Of a DNA stretch of 64,000 nt, positions 26,447-35,003 are shown piece by piece. The DNA comes from Streptomyces xantholiticus (lineage in GTDB: Bacteria > Actinomycetota > Actinomycetes > Streptomycetales > Streptomycetaceae). Made by a program: the position numbers and the translations under genes. The DNA is taken from the NCBI RefSeq assembly GCF_014651015.1, contig NZ_BMWB01000003.1, positions 399,290 to 463,289 on the forward strand, read 5' to 3'. Position 1 is the first letter of the stretch, and the number at the start of each line of letters is the position of its first letter. The notes beneath the pieces are model-generated. The model had not been told where the DNA came from and did not search any database. It was given only the letters and a program-made list of their open reading frames with translations.

Positions 26447-27436
26447 ATGACGCTCAACTGCGCCGTGCTCGACGACTATCAGGGCGCCGCCCGGTCCATG
26501 GCGGACTGGTCCCCGCTCGCGGATGTCGTCGAAGTACGGGGGCTGCGGGATCGTCTCGGTTCACCGGACGAGGTGGTCGCCGCGGTCGGTGACTGCGAGA
26601 TCCTGGTGGTGATGCGCGAGCGGACGCCGTTTCCCGCGTCCCTTCTCGACCGGCTGCCACGGCTGCGGCTGCTCGTCACCTCGGGCATGCGCAACGCGTC
26701 GATCGACCTCGAGGCGGCCGCCCGTAACAACGTGACCGTCTGCGGCACCGCCAGCAACTCCGAGCCGCCTGCCGAGCTGACCTGGGCGCTGATCCTCGGC
26801 CTGGCACGCCACGTCGTCCAGGAAGCCGGCGCCCTGCGCGACGGCGGGCCGTGGCAGTCCACGATCGGAAGCGATCTGCACGGCCGCACGCTCGCACTCG
26901 TCGGGCTGGGGAGGATCGGCGCGAAGGTCGCCCGCGGTCGGCCGGGCCTTCGGCATGGACGTGATGGCGTGGAGCCGGAATCTCACGGATGAAAGTGCGG
27001 CCGAGCACGGCGTGGCGAGGGCCGGGTCGCTCGCGGAACTCCTCGAGGCCGGGGACTTCGTCTCGGTGCATCTGCAGCTCGGCGAGCGCACCCGGGGCCC
27101 GATCGGCGCCGGCGAACTGAAGCGGATGCGCCGCACGGCGTACCTCGTCAACACATCGCGGGCGGCGATCGTCGACCAGGAGGCACTGGTCCAGGCGCTG
27201 CGCGAAGGCTGGCTCGCCGGAGCGGGCGCCGATGTCTTCGAGCAGGAGCCGCTGCCGGCGGGCATCCGCTGCGCACGGCTCCCAACTTCCTCGGGCTGCC
27301 GCACCCCGGTCATGTCACCCGCCGCAACTACGAGGGGTACTTCGGCGAGGCGGTCGAGGACATCACGGCGTATCTGGCAGGCAGGCCGGTCCGTACCCTC
27401 GTGACGCCGGCCGAGCGCACCCCAGACACGCGCTGA
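26447..27436 (+). pseudogene. D-2-hydroxyacid dehydrogenase gene with two frameshifts
   Basis: Three pieces join into one D-isomer-specific 2-hydroxyacid dehydrogenase of about 329 residues. Frame 1 (from 26447) gives the catalytic domain and the NAD motif VGLGRIGAKVA. An extra base near 26930-26935 (GCCCGCG for GCCGCG) shifts reading; without it the protein continues AVGRAFGMDVMAWS. The second piece carries RTAYLVNTSRAAIVD and GAGADVFEQEPLPA. A missing base near 27258-27265 shifts it back, after which PLRTAPNFLGLPHPGHVT and ITAYLAGRP follow to the TGA at 27434. The two changes compensate in frame. Either the gene is decayed or these are two sequence errors. Confidence 0.85.
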
Positions 27437-27455
27437 CGACGGCCCGGCCGCACCT

Positions 27456-28667
27456 CTATTGCCGGTAGCCGCCGAGGAAGCGGCCGATGCGGCTGATCGC
27501 TGCGTCGAGGTCGTCGGCGTGCGGCAGCGTGAGGATGCGGAAGTGGTCGGGGCGCGGCCAGTTGAACCCCGTCCCCTGCACCACCTGGATCTTCTCGCGC
27601 AGCAGCAGGTCCAGCACGAACTTCTCGTCGTCGTGGATCGGGTGCACCTTGGGATCGAGGCGGGGGAAGGCGTAGAGCGCACCCTTCGGCTTCACGCATG
27701 AGACGCCGGGGATCTCGTTCAGCTTCTCCCAGGCCCGCACGCGCTGCTCATGGAGCCTGCCGCCAGGTGCGACCAGCTCCCGGATGGACTGCCGGCCGCC
27801 GAGCGCGGCTTGGATCGCGTACTGGGCGGGGGCGTTGGGGCACAGCCGCATGGAGGCGAGCATGGTCAGGCCCTCCAGATAGTTGCGGGCGTGCTGCCTG
27901 GGGCCGCTGACGACGAGCCAGCCCGAGCGGAAGCCGGCGACGCGGTACGTCTTGGACAGGCCGCTGAAGGTGAGGACCACCAGGTCGGGGGCGAGTGCGG
28001 CGGCGGTGTGGTGGACGGCGTCGTCATACACGATCTGGTCGTAGATCTCGTCGGCGAACACCATCAGCTGGTGACGGCGGGCGAGGTCCAGGATGCCCTC
28101 GACGATCTCGCGCGGATAAACCGCACCCGTGGGGTTGTTGGGGTTGATGACGACGACCGCCCTGGTGCGGTCGGTGATCTTCGAGGCCATGTCGTCGAGG
28201 TCCGGGTACCAGTCGGACTCCTCGTCGCACAGATAGTGCACGGCCCTGCCGCCGGCGAGCGTGGTCACCGCGGTCCACAACGGGAAGTCCGGGGCGGGAA
28301 TGAGCACTTCGTCGCCGTCCTCGAGCAGCGCCTGGACCGCCATGGAGACGAGCTCGGACACGCCGTTGCCCAGGAAGACGTCGTCGACGCCGACGTCGGA
28401 GAGGCCCAGGGCCTGGTAGCGCTGGGCCACGGCGCGGCGTGCCGAGAGGATGCCGCGCGAGTCGGTGTAGCCGTGGGCCTGCGGAAGCATCCGGATCATG
28501 TCCTGGACGATCTCCTCCGGCGCCTCGAACCCGAAGAGTGCGGGGTTGCCCGTGTTGAGGCGCAGGACGCTGTGCCCGGCCTCCTCCAGGGCGTTGGCGT
28601 GCTCGATCACCGGACCGCGGATCTCGTAGCAGACCTCGCTGAGCTTGCTCGACTGCCGGAACTCCAT
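27456..28667 (-). CDS. AlaA-like PLP-dependent aminotransferase
   Basis: The 403-residue fold-type I aminotransferase resembles AlaA/YfbQ, which makes alanine from pyruvate and glutamate. Features include LRLNTGNPALFGFE near residue 35, the VINPNNPTGAVYP motif, DEIYDQIVYDD, and the PLP lysine in FSGLSKTYRVAGFRSGW. Length and motif order fit the family. It is transcribed away from an HxlR regulator over an 87-base gap that contains palindromes, so that regulator may control it. Substrate assignment rests on family resemblance only. Confidence 0.88.
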   Translation of the reverse strand: MEFRQSSKLSEVCYEIRGPVIEHANALEEAGHSVLRLNTGNPALFGFEAPEEIVQDMIRMLPQAHGYTDSRGILSARRAVAQRYQALGLSDVGVDDVFLGNGVSELVSMAVQALLEDGDEVLIPAPDFPLWTAVTTLAGGRAVHYLCDEESDWYPDLDDMASKITDRTRAVVVINPNNPTGAVYPREIVEGILDLARRHQLMVFADEIYDQIVYDDAVHHTAAALAPDLVVLTFSGLSKTYRVAGFRSGWLVVSGPRQHARNYLEGLTMLASMRLCPNAPAQYAIQAALGGRQSIRELVAPGGRLHEQRVRAWEKLNEIPGVSCVKPKGALYAFPRLDPKVHPIHDDEKFVLDLLLREKIQVVQGTGFNWPRPDHFRILTLPHADDLDAAISRIGRFLGGYRQ

Positions 28668-28696
28668 GCCGTGGCCCTCCCAGGACTGAATGTCTT

Positions 28697-28733
28697 ACTT
28701 GGTTTTACCAAGTTGGAGCTTGGAAAGTCCAAC
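28697..28733. promoter_or_regulatory. Paired palindromic operator between aminotransferase and HxlR genes
   Basis: ACTTGGT-TTT-ACCAAGT (28697-28713) is a perfect 7-bp inverted repeat. It runs into GTTGGA-N10-TCCAAC (28712-28733). The shared TTGG/CCAA core suggests two binding sites for one dimeric regulator. The second site straddles the -35 of the HxlR gene. This is the most AT-rich spot in the neighbourhood. Confidence 0.6.
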
Positions 28734-28747
28734 AACACGTCTAGACT
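28720..28747 (+). promoter_or_regulatory. HxlR gene promoter (leaderless geometry)
   Basis: TTGGAA (28720-28725), 16 bases, TAGACT (28742-28747). The -10 ends 7 bases before ATG 28755, and there is no ribosome site, so the mRNA should be leaderless. Confidence 0.55.
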
Positions 28748-28754
28748 GCGTCGT

Positions 28755-29420
28755 ATGCCACCTCGTCAGACCCGCCGTCGGAGCTATGACCAGTACTGCG
28801 CGGCCGCCCGTGCCCTGGACGCCGTCGGCGACCGGTGGACCCTGCTCGTCGTCCGGGAGCTGCTGGCCGGGCCGCGCCGTTACACCGATCTGCACGCCGA
28901 TCTGCCCGGGGTGAGCACCGACGTCCTCGCCTCGCGGCTGAAGGACATGGAACGGGACGGACTCGCGACCCGCCGCCGGCTGCCGCCTCCGTCCGCGGCG
29001 TACGTCTACGAACTGACCGAGCAGGGCCGGCGGCTGCTGCCCGTGCTGGCCGCCCTGGCCGAATGGGGCGGCACCGCCCTGGCGGAGCGCCGGCCCACCG
29101 ATGCCGTGCGGGCGCACTGGTTCGCCATCCCGCTGCGACGGGCGCTGTCGTCCCCGGGCCGCGCCGCCGTGGTCGAGGTCCGGCTGGACGAAGGCGTCTT
29201 TCATCTGCGGCTCGGCGACGACACCGCACTGCCGTACGGCGACGGCCCCGCTGAGGCTCCCGACGTCCGTCTCACGCTCGACGGGGAGACCTGTACCGCG
29301 CTGGCGGCCGGCGAGCTCGACCTCGCGGGCGGTGTGGACGCCGGGCGGATCAAGGCGGAGGGCGACGCCTCGCTTCTTGGAATCCGCGAACTCCCTTCGG
29401 CCGCGCCGGCAGAGCGATGA
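28755..29420 (+). CDS. HxlR-type transcriptional regulator with C-terminal SCP2-like domain
   Basis: The 221-residue protein has an HxlR winged helix (about 8-105) with ALDAVGDRWTLLVVRELL, RRYTDLHADLPGVSTDVLASRLK and YELTEQGRRLLPVLAALAEWG. A second domain (about 115-215) resembles the sterol-carrier-like C-termini of other actinobacterial HxlR proteins and ends DAGRIKAEGDASLLG. Such regulators bind small inverted repeats as dimers; the palindromes upstream fit autoregulation and control of the divergent aminotransferase. The uridine-kinase-like gene starts 7 bases downstream. Confidence 0.88.
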   Translation: MPPRQTRRRSYDQYCAAARALDAVGDRWTLLVVRELLAGPRRYTDLHADLPGVSTDVLASRLKDMERDGLATRRRLPPPSAAYVYELTEQGRRLLPVLAALAEWGGTALAERRPTDAVRAHWFAIPLRRALSSPGRAAVVEVRLDEGVFHLRLGDDTALPYGDGPAEAPDVRLTLDGETCTALAAGELDLAGGVDAGRIKAEGDASLLGIRELPSAAPAER

Positions 29421-29427
29421 TGGGCCC

Positions 29428-30066
29428 GTGCGACTCGAAGCGATCACCTGGGAGCGGCTGACCGAGCACCTGGCCGAGCAGGCCCTGCGGACCACCGCCG
29501 GTGACGGCGGCGGCCGGCTGCGCATCGGCGTCGACGGCGCTCCCGCTGCGCGGCCCGGGGAGCTCGCCGGCCGGGTCGCCGAAGCGCTGCGGGTGCGGGG
29601 CCGAGGCGTCGTCGTGGTGGGGACCGGTGGCTTTCTCCGCCCTGCCTCCCTGCGGTTCGAGTACGGGCGCGAGGACCCCGACACGTACTACAGCGACTGG
29701 TTCGACACCGGCGCCCTGTGGCGGGAGGTCTTCGGACCGCTGGAGGCGGGCGGAAGCGGAAGGGTCCTGCCCGATCTGTGGGACCCCGTGACCGACCGGG
29801 CCACCCGCAGCCCGCGCGTGGAACTCCCTCCCGGAGGCGTGCTGTTGCTGCACGGGCCGTTCCTGCTGGGGCACTGGTTCCCGTTCGATCTGACCGTCCA
29901 CCTGCGGCTTTCGCCGGGCGCGCTGGAGCGCCGCACGGACGAGAGCGAACGCTGGACCCTCCCGGCGTACGCACGGTACGAGGAGGAGGTCGGGCCGGGC
30001 GACGCTGCGGACGTGCTGGTACGTGCGGACGACCCGCGGCACCCCGCCTGGTCCGGCATCGGCTGA
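29428..30066 (+). CDS. Uridine-kinase-like protein with degenerate P-loop
   Basis: The 212-residue protein has the overall layout of the uridine kinase-like P-loop fold: LRIGVDG strand, GRGVVVVGTGGFLRP, DTYYSDWFDTGALWREVF, PPGGVLLLHGPFLLG and HLRLSPGALERRT. The P-loop, however, reads GAPAARPGEL where the family needs GxxxxGK(S/T), so the phosphate-binding lysine is missing. The protein probably does not use ATP in the usual way. Similar lysine-free copies are common in Streptomyces, as I recall. Start GTG 29428 is 7 bases after the HxlR stop, suggesting one operon. Confidence 0.75.
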   Translation: MRLEAITWERLTEHLAEQALRTTAGDGGGRLRIGVDGAPAARPGELAGRVAEALRVRGRGVVVVGTGGFLRPASLRFEYGREDPDTYYSDWFDTGALWREVFGPLEAGGSGRVLPDLWDPVTDRATRSPRVELPPGGVLLLHGPFLLGHWFPFDLTVHLRLSPGALERRTDESERWTLPAYARYEEEVGPGDAADVLVRADDPRHPAWSGIG

Positions 30067-30072
30067 CGCTGC

Positions 30073-30954
30073 TCAGGGGCGGCCGCCGATGCGTGTCACC
30101 GCCTCGGCACCGGCCCGGCAGCCCTCCGCCGCCGCCGTACGGGCATCAGCACCCGCCAGCCGTGCCGCCAGGAACGCCCCGGTGAAGGCGTCGCCCGCAC
30201 CCGTCGTGTCCAACGCATCGGCGGGGCACGGCGGCAGGCGGGCCGTGACCCTGCCGGCTTCGGCGACCACCGCGCCGCCAGCGCCCAGCGTCACCACCGT
30301 CAGCGGCACGAGGTGGCTGAGTTTCGCGGCGGCGTCGACAGGATCGGGCAGACCGGTCAGGAGACGTGCCTCGTCCGCGTTCGGCAGGAGTACGTCCACG
30401 TCGTCGAGGACCGACAGCATCCGCTCGACGCCCAGTTCCGCCATGAACCCCGCGGAGGCAGGGTCCACGCTCACCGTCACGCCCCTGCCGCGAGCCGCGG
30501 CCATCGCCCTCAGCGCGGCGGCCCGGCTGACGTCGGAGAAGAGTAGATAGCCGGACACGTGCAGATGGCCGACGCCGTCCAGCAGCGACGAAGCCCAGTC
30601 CGCCGGACACAGCCGCAGCACCGCGGCACCGTCGGTGAGGAACGTCCGCTCCGCGGTGGAGTCGACGAGCGCGACGACCGTCGCGGTCGGGACCTCGTCG
30701 TCGGGCACGAGCAGCGGCACCACACCAGCCGCACGCAGCCGCGTCGCGTGCCACTCCAGGTCGGCGACGCCCGCCCGGGCGAGCAGCCGCACATCGCGGC
30801 AGCCCCGATGCGCAGCCCAGCAGGCCACGTTGGCCCCTGCGCCGCCGGGGAGGATACGGATCCTCGCGGCGGTGTCCGTGCCATGGACGAGGGGTGTGCT
30901 GTGCCGGGCGACGACATCGGTGACGACGTCACCCACGACGAGGAGACCCGTCAT
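30073..30954 (-). CDS. psuK: PfkB-family sugar kinase, probable pseudouridine kinase
   Basis: The 293-residue ribokinase-like enzyme has PGGAGANVACWAA near the N-terminus and the PfkB signature 2 DTTGAGDAFTGAFLA with the catalytic Asp. Its ATG overlaps the TGA of psuG by 4 bases. Pseudouridine kinase makes pseudouridine 5'-phosphate, the substrate of PsuG, so the pair completes pseudouridine breakdown to uracil and ribose 5-phosphate. The specific substrate is inferred from this coupling; on sequence alone it is a general PfkB kinase. It converges tightly (6 bases) on the uridine-kinase-like gene. Confidence 0.8.
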   Translation of the reverse strand: MTGLLVVGDVVTDVVARHSTPLVHGTDTAARIRILPGGAGANVACWAAHRGCRDVRLLARAGVADLEWHATRLRAAGVVPLLVPDDEVPTATVVALVDSTAERTFLTDGAAVLRLCPADWASSLLDGVGHLHVSGYLLFSDVSRAAALRAMAAARGRGVTVSVDPASAGFMAELGVERMLSVLDDVDVLLPNADEARLLTGLPDPVDAAAKLSHLVPLTVVTLGAGGAVVAEAGRVTARLPPCPADALDTTGAGDAFTGAFLAARLAGADARTAAAEGCRAGAEAVTRIGGRP

Positions 30955-31862
30955 GCGTACGCCGCTGCGATCAGCGCCGCCAGCCGCACATTGCCGCGCA
31001 CCGCCGCCAGATTGGCCTCGAGGGACGCGCCGTCGGTGTACCGCATCAGCCGCTCGAGGAGGAACGGTGTGACGGCCTGCCCCGTGACGCCCTTCTCCCG
31101 CGCCTCCTCGAGGGACTTCGCCAGAACCCGGTCGTGCAGCTCGGGGTCCAGCTGCTCCTGCACCGGGACGGGATTGGCCACGATCAGTGCGGAGCACGGT
31201 CCGCCCACGGCGTCCTGGGCGCGCATCACGGCGGCGACCTCGTCGGGGGAACCGACGGTCCAGTCGACCGGTTCCCCGGAGGAGGTCAGATAGAAGCCGG
31301 GGAACCGTCCCGTGCCGTATCCGATCACCGTCACCCCGAGCGTCTCCAACCGCTGGAGCGTGGCCGGGACGTCCAGGATCGACTTGACGCCCGCGCAGAC
31401 CACGGTCACGCCCACCTGGGCGAGGAGCCGCAGGTCCGCCGACTCGTCCTGTGTCTGCGCCCACCCCCGGTGAACACCGCCGAGCCCACCGGTCGCGAAG
31501 ACCCGGATGCCGGCCTGGTCCGCGAGGAACGCCGTGGCGGAGACGGTCGTCGCGCCGCTCGCGCCCGTCGCGAGGGCCGGGGCGAGGTCACGGTGGCCCA
31601 GCTTGCGCATGTCCGGGTCACCGGCGACCCGCTCCAGATCGGCCTTGGTGAGGCCGACGTGGGCTCTTCCGTCGAGTACGGCGATGGTCGCGGGGACGGC
31701 GCCGCCCGAGCGGACGAGGGCCTCCAGTTCCTCCGCGACGGCCAGATTGCGCGGACGCGGCAGTCCGTGCGCGATGATCGTCGACTCCAGGGCCACCACG
31801 GGAGCGCCGGTGTCGAGCGCCTCCCGCACTTCTTCGGACACCATGACTGCGGTCTTCGGCAT
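30951..31862 (-). CDS. psuG: Pseudouridine-5'-phosphate glycosidase
   Basis: PsuG cleaves the C-C glycosidic bond of pseudouridine 5'-phosphate to uracil and ribose 5-phosphate. The 303-residue protein shows the highly conserved blocks ALESTIIAHGLPRPRN, TIAVLDGRAHVGL, FATGGLGGVHRG, VVCAGVKSILDV, and ANPVPVQEQLD. Length is typical. I start it at MPKTAVMVSEEV rather than 45 bases upstream. It leads a two-gene operon with psuK, and an MFS gene lies just upstream on the same strand. Confidence 0.95.
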   Translation of the reverse strand: MPKTAVMVSEEVREALDTGAPVVALESTIIAHGLPRPRNLAVAEELEALVRSGGAVPATIAVLDGRAHVGLTKADLERVAGDPDMRKLGHRDLAPALATGASGATTVSATAFLADQAGIRVFATGGLGGVHRGWAQTQDESADLRLLAQVGVTVVCAGVKSILDVPATLQRLETLGVTVIGYGTGRFPGFYLTSSGEPVDWTVGSPDEVAAVMRAQDAVGGPCSALIVANPVPVQEQLDPELHDRVLAKSLEEAREKGVTGQAVTPFLLERLMRYTDGASLEANLAAVRGNVRLAALIAAAYA

Positions 31863-31931
31863 GTCCCATCCCTGGCGCGACGGAGTCGGCCGCAAACATC
31901 GGGGCAAGGGCGGACGGTCAGGTCCCGGCCG

Positions 31932-33212
31932 CTACTGCGCGGCGAGGGCCCGCCGCACGGCCAACCCCGCCATCGGCACCAGCAGCAGGGCGCCGACCAC
32001 GTTCAGCCACCCGTAACCCGCCTGCGCCACCACCAGTCCGGCCGCCGCGCCGCCCACCCCGGCCGCCGCGTTCATCGTCAGGTCGGACAGGCCCTGCACC
32101 GCCGCCCTGGTGGGCTGCGGGACGGACTCGGTGAGCAGCGTGGAACCGGAGACCAGCCCCGCGGACCAGCCGAGCCCGAGCAGGAACAGCCCTGCCGCGG
32201 TCCGCCCGTGACTCGCGCCCGCCGTACCGGCCAGCAGCGCGGCCATGCAGAGCAGCCCCGCGGCGAGCCCGATCACCGCGAGCCGCCCGACGCGGTCCGT
32301 GAGCCTGCCCATCAGCGGCGAGAAGGCGTACATGCCCGCGATATGACCGCTGATCACCAAGCCGATCAGTTCGATCCCTGCGCCGTGGTGGCTGAGGGCG
32401 ACCGGGGTCATCGACATGATCGACACCATTGCGGTGTGCGAGACGGCCACCGTCACCAGCGCAAGACGGGCCATGGGCGACTCTTGTACGGCGAGCAGTC
32501 CGGCCTTCAGCGACCGGCCTGCGGCAGAGCTGTCTGCCGGCGACATGGCCCTGGCGGTGAGCAGCGGATCGGGCCGCAGCAGGATGTGGACGAGCGCCGC
32601 GGAGACGAGGAACACTCCGGCCGCCCAGAGGAACGGGCCCGCGGCAGCCGGTACGCCGAGCCCGGACACGCTCCGACCGGCCGGGTAGGCGATGTTGGGG
32701 CCGAGCACCGCGCCGATGGTCGTCGCCCACACGACGGTGGAGATCGACCGCGCGCGCCGCTCGGGTTCCGCGAGGTCGGCAGCGGCGAACCGGGCCTGCA
32801 GATTCGCGGACGACGCAGCCCCGAAGCCCGCCATGCCGATCAGCAGCAGGGGGAAGTTGCCGATGACGGCGGCCACGACGACCACGCCCGCGCCCAGTGC
32901 CCCGATGAAGTAGGCGAGGACCAGACCGGGGCGGCGGCCCCGGGCGGTCATCAGCGCGGCCAGCGGCACGGACAGCAGCGCGGTCCCGGCCACGGTGGCG
33001 GTCGGGGCGAGCCCCGACAGCGCCTCTGTGCCGCTGACCTCCTGTGCGAGTACGGAGGCCAGGGCGATACCCGTGGCGACGCCGAGACCGCCGAGGACCT
33101 GGCTCGCGATCAGCACGGCGTTGATCCGCCGGCGTATCGCGGGCAGCTCGGCGGCCGCCACGGCGGCCTTGGGCGCGTCGGGTATGTCAGCAGCGTCGGG
33201 CATCGTGGTCAC
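31932..33212 (-). CDS. MFS transporter
   Basis: The 426-residue protein has about twelve hydrophobic helices and the loop 2-3 motif LMTARGRRPGL plus a repeat LMGRLTDRVGRL in the second half, as in drug-efflux-like major facilitators. Its position upstream of psuG-psuK on the same strand, 69 bases away, raises a possible link to nucleoside traffic, but the sequence points no more to that than to general export. Start ATG 33212 is uncertain by a few codons. Confidence 0.88.
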   Translation of the reverse strand: MTTMPDAADIPDAPKAAVAAAELPAIRRRINAVLIASQVLGGLGVATGIALASVLAQEVSGTEALSGLAPTATVAGTALLSVPLAALMTARGRRPGLVLAYFIGALGAGVVVVAAVIGNFPLLLIGMAGFGAASSANLQARFAAADLAEPERRARSISTVVWATTIGAVLGPNIAYPAGRSVSGLGVPAAAGPFLWAAGVFLVSAALVHILLRPDPLLTARAMSPADSSAAGRSLKAGLLAVQESPMARLALVTVAVSHTAMVSIMSMTPVALSHHGAGIELIGLVISGHIAGMYAFSPLMGRLTDRVGRLAVIGLAAGLLCMAALLAGTAGASHGRTAAGLFLLGLGWSAGLVSGSTLLTESVPQPTRAAVQGLSDLTMNAAAGVGGAAAGLVVAQAGYGWLNVVGALLLVPMAGLAVRRALAAQ

Positions 33213-33252
33213 TGACGCAGTGTGCCAGAACGGACGCCCGGCAACAGGAGCC

Positions 33253-33783
33253 TCAGAACAGCGGCTGCGGCAGCACCCCCTCCAGCGCCAGGAGTTGCCG
33301 CTTGGTCTCCAGACCTCCCCCGAAGCCCCCGAGTCCGCCGTCCGTCTCGACCACCCGGTGGCACGGCACCACGACCGGCAGGGGATTGGATCCCATGGCG
33401 GCGCCCACCGCCTGCGCCGCGCCCGGCTGCCCGACGCGGGCCGCGAGATCCCCGTAGCCGACGACCGTCCCGTACTCCACGCAGGCCAGCAGTTCCCGCA
33501 GCACCTGGCGGTTGAAGCCGGCCGAGAGCGACCAGTCCAGCGGCAGGGCGAAGTCGTGCAGCGTGCCCGCGAAGTAGGCCTGGAGCTGGCGTATCGGCTC
33601 GGCGAGCCGGCTCGTCGCGTCCTCGACGGGCTCGGCTCCGAGACGGCCCGCCAGGAGTCCCACAGCCCGGTCCCGCACGGCCGGTGAGGCGTGGAAGACC
33701 ACGCTGACCAGCCCCTCGCCGGTCGCTGCGAGGAACAACGGCCCGATGTCCGTGCCGATCACGGTCCACTCGAACGTCTTCAT
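33253..33783 (-). CDS. ogt: Methylated-DNA-[protein]-cysteine S-methyltransferase
   Basis: The 176-residue suicide enzyme removes O6-alkyl groups from guanine in DNA by transfer to an active-site cysteine. C141 lies in PVVVPCHRVVE, the family signature. The N-terminal part holds a short Ogt-type domain, and RQVLRELLACVEYGTVVGYGDLA is the helix-turn-helix that enters the minor groove. ATG 33783 is supported by a damage-type promoter whose -10 ends 7 bases upstream. This suggests a leaderless, DNA-damage-inducible gene. Confidence 0.93.
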   Translation of the reverse strand: MKTFEWTVIGTDIGPLFLAATGEGLVSVVFHASPAVRDRAVGLLAGRLGAEPVEDATSRLAEPIRQLQAYFAGTLHDFALPLDWSLSAGFNRQVLRELLACVEYGTVVGYGDLAARVGQPGAAQAVGAAMGSNPLPVVVPCHRVVETDGGLGGFGGGLETKRQLLALEGVLPQPLF

Positions 33784-33790
33784 GCGGTCC

Positions 33791-33813
33791 ACGGTACGGC
33801 GGGCCACCGACAG
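33791..33813 (-). promoter_or_regulatory. RecA-NDp/PafBC-type promoter of ogt
   Basis: On the minus strand: CTGTCGGTG (33813-33805), 8 bases, TACCGT (33796-33791), then 7 bases to the ATG. Eight of nine -35 bases and the TAnnnT -10 match the consensus. Confidence 0.7.
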
Positions 33814-33829
33814 CCCGGCCCGACGCGGC

Positions 33830-34711
33830 TCAGCCCACCGCGTCCCGCACGACGTCCGGGTGGTTGGTGATGATCCCGTCCACGCCGAAGCCGGCCACCC
33901 GCCGGGCGGCCGCGGTGTCGTTCACGGTCCATGTGCTGACCCGCAGCGGCTTGCCGTGCGCGCCCTTGATCGAATGCACAGCGGCGACGTACTCGGCGGT
34001 GAGGGATGTGTGCGAGGGGTTGATCTGGTCGGTGAACGCCGCGTACAGCGGCAGGTCCGCCACCGCGGGCGTGCCGAGGAAGCCGGTGGTGACGTCGGGG
34101 CGCTGGTGGTGCACGGCCCTGACGGTGTCCGCGCCGAAGCTCTGGATGACGAGCCTGCTGCACACATGGCTCCGGTCGAGCCAGCCCTCCTCGCCCAGCA
34201 CCCGCAGGGTGTCCTTCTCGATGCCCGGGTAGAGTTCCGGCTTCTTGATCTCCAGCAGCAGCTTCTGGTTGTTGTCGTCCACGCGGTTCAGGTACTGCTT
34301 CAGCGTCGGCACGCGCGCGCCGGCCCATTCCGAGCCGCGCCAGCTGCCCGCGTCCAGGGTGGCGATCTCCGCGGCGGTGAAGTCCTTCACCTTCCACGGC
34401 GCGCGGTCGGGGAACTTCTGCTCCACGTCGGTGGTCCGGGCGAGTGAGTCGTCGTGGACGACGACGAGCTCGCCGTCCCCGGTGCGCTGGACGTCGTTCT
34501 CCACCCAGGCGAAGCCCATCTCGTCGGCGAGGTCGACGGCGCCGAGGGTGTTCTCCGGCGCGTAGGCGGACGCGCCGCGGTGTGCGATCACCTGCGGCGC
34601 GTCCTCACGGCCTGCGGCGGTCTGTTCGATGCCTGCCGCGGAACCGGGCAGGACCAGCGCGGTGACTCCCACGGTTGTGGCGGCCAATGCAGCGACGGAG
34701 CGAACGTGCAC
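33830..34711 (-). CDS. Secreted glycerophosphodiester phosphodiesterase
   Basis: The 293-residue enzyme hydrolyses glycerophosphodiesters to sn-glycerol 3-phosphate and an alcohol. A signal peptide (about 1-28, RSVAALAATTVGVTALVLPG) predicts export. The GDPD TIM barrel shows HRGASAYAPENT, VENDVQ and VVHDDSLARTT, which carry the catalytic histidines and metal-binding Glu/Asp, and ends GVDGIITNHPD. The GTG start follows GAGGAAG. No cell-wall anchor is visible. It is divergent from the MHYT gene. Confidence 0.92.
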   Translation of the reverse strand: MHVRSVAALAATTVGVTALVLPGSAAGIEQTAAGREDAPQVIAHRGASAYAPENTLGAVDLADEMGFAWVENDVQRTGDGELVVVHDDSLARTTDVEQKFPDRAPWKVKDFTAAEIATLDAGSWRGSEWAGARVPTLKQYLNRVDDNNQKLLLEIKKPELYPGIEKDTLRVLGEEGWLDRSHVCSRLVIQSFGADTVRAVHHQRPDVTTGFLGTPAVADLPLYAAFTDQINPSHTSLTAEYVAAVHSIKGAHGKPLRVSTWTVNDTAAARRVAGFGVDGIITNHPDVVRDAVG

Positions 34712-34895
34712 GGGTTCTTCCTCACGTCGTCGGATCACGGACGGGCCGAGAGTGACAGCCTCCGGCCAACGAGGCACAGGCGAAGTATGGCCACAGCGTG
34801 AACGGACGTGCCCTCGGACCCCTCCGGGACGGGCCTGCTCGTGGCCGCTGGAACGGACACCACGCCCTCGGGTCGACAAATCTCCGCCGCGACAT

Positions 34896-34923
34896 TTGCA
34901 TACACTTCCGCGAGCCGTACCCT
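34896..34923 (+). promoter_or_regulatory. Possible promoter of the MHYT gene
   Basis: TTGCAT (34896-34901), 16 bases, TACCCT (34918-34923), about 80 bases before the start codon. The match to a housekeeping promoter is fair. Confidence 0.4.
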
Positions 34924-35003
34924 CGCCCAGAACCAGACGTTCCATCAGAGATCGTGGGGATCGCAGGGCGGCGGGGGACCGCACGGGACGAAGGGTGCAG
35001 CGG

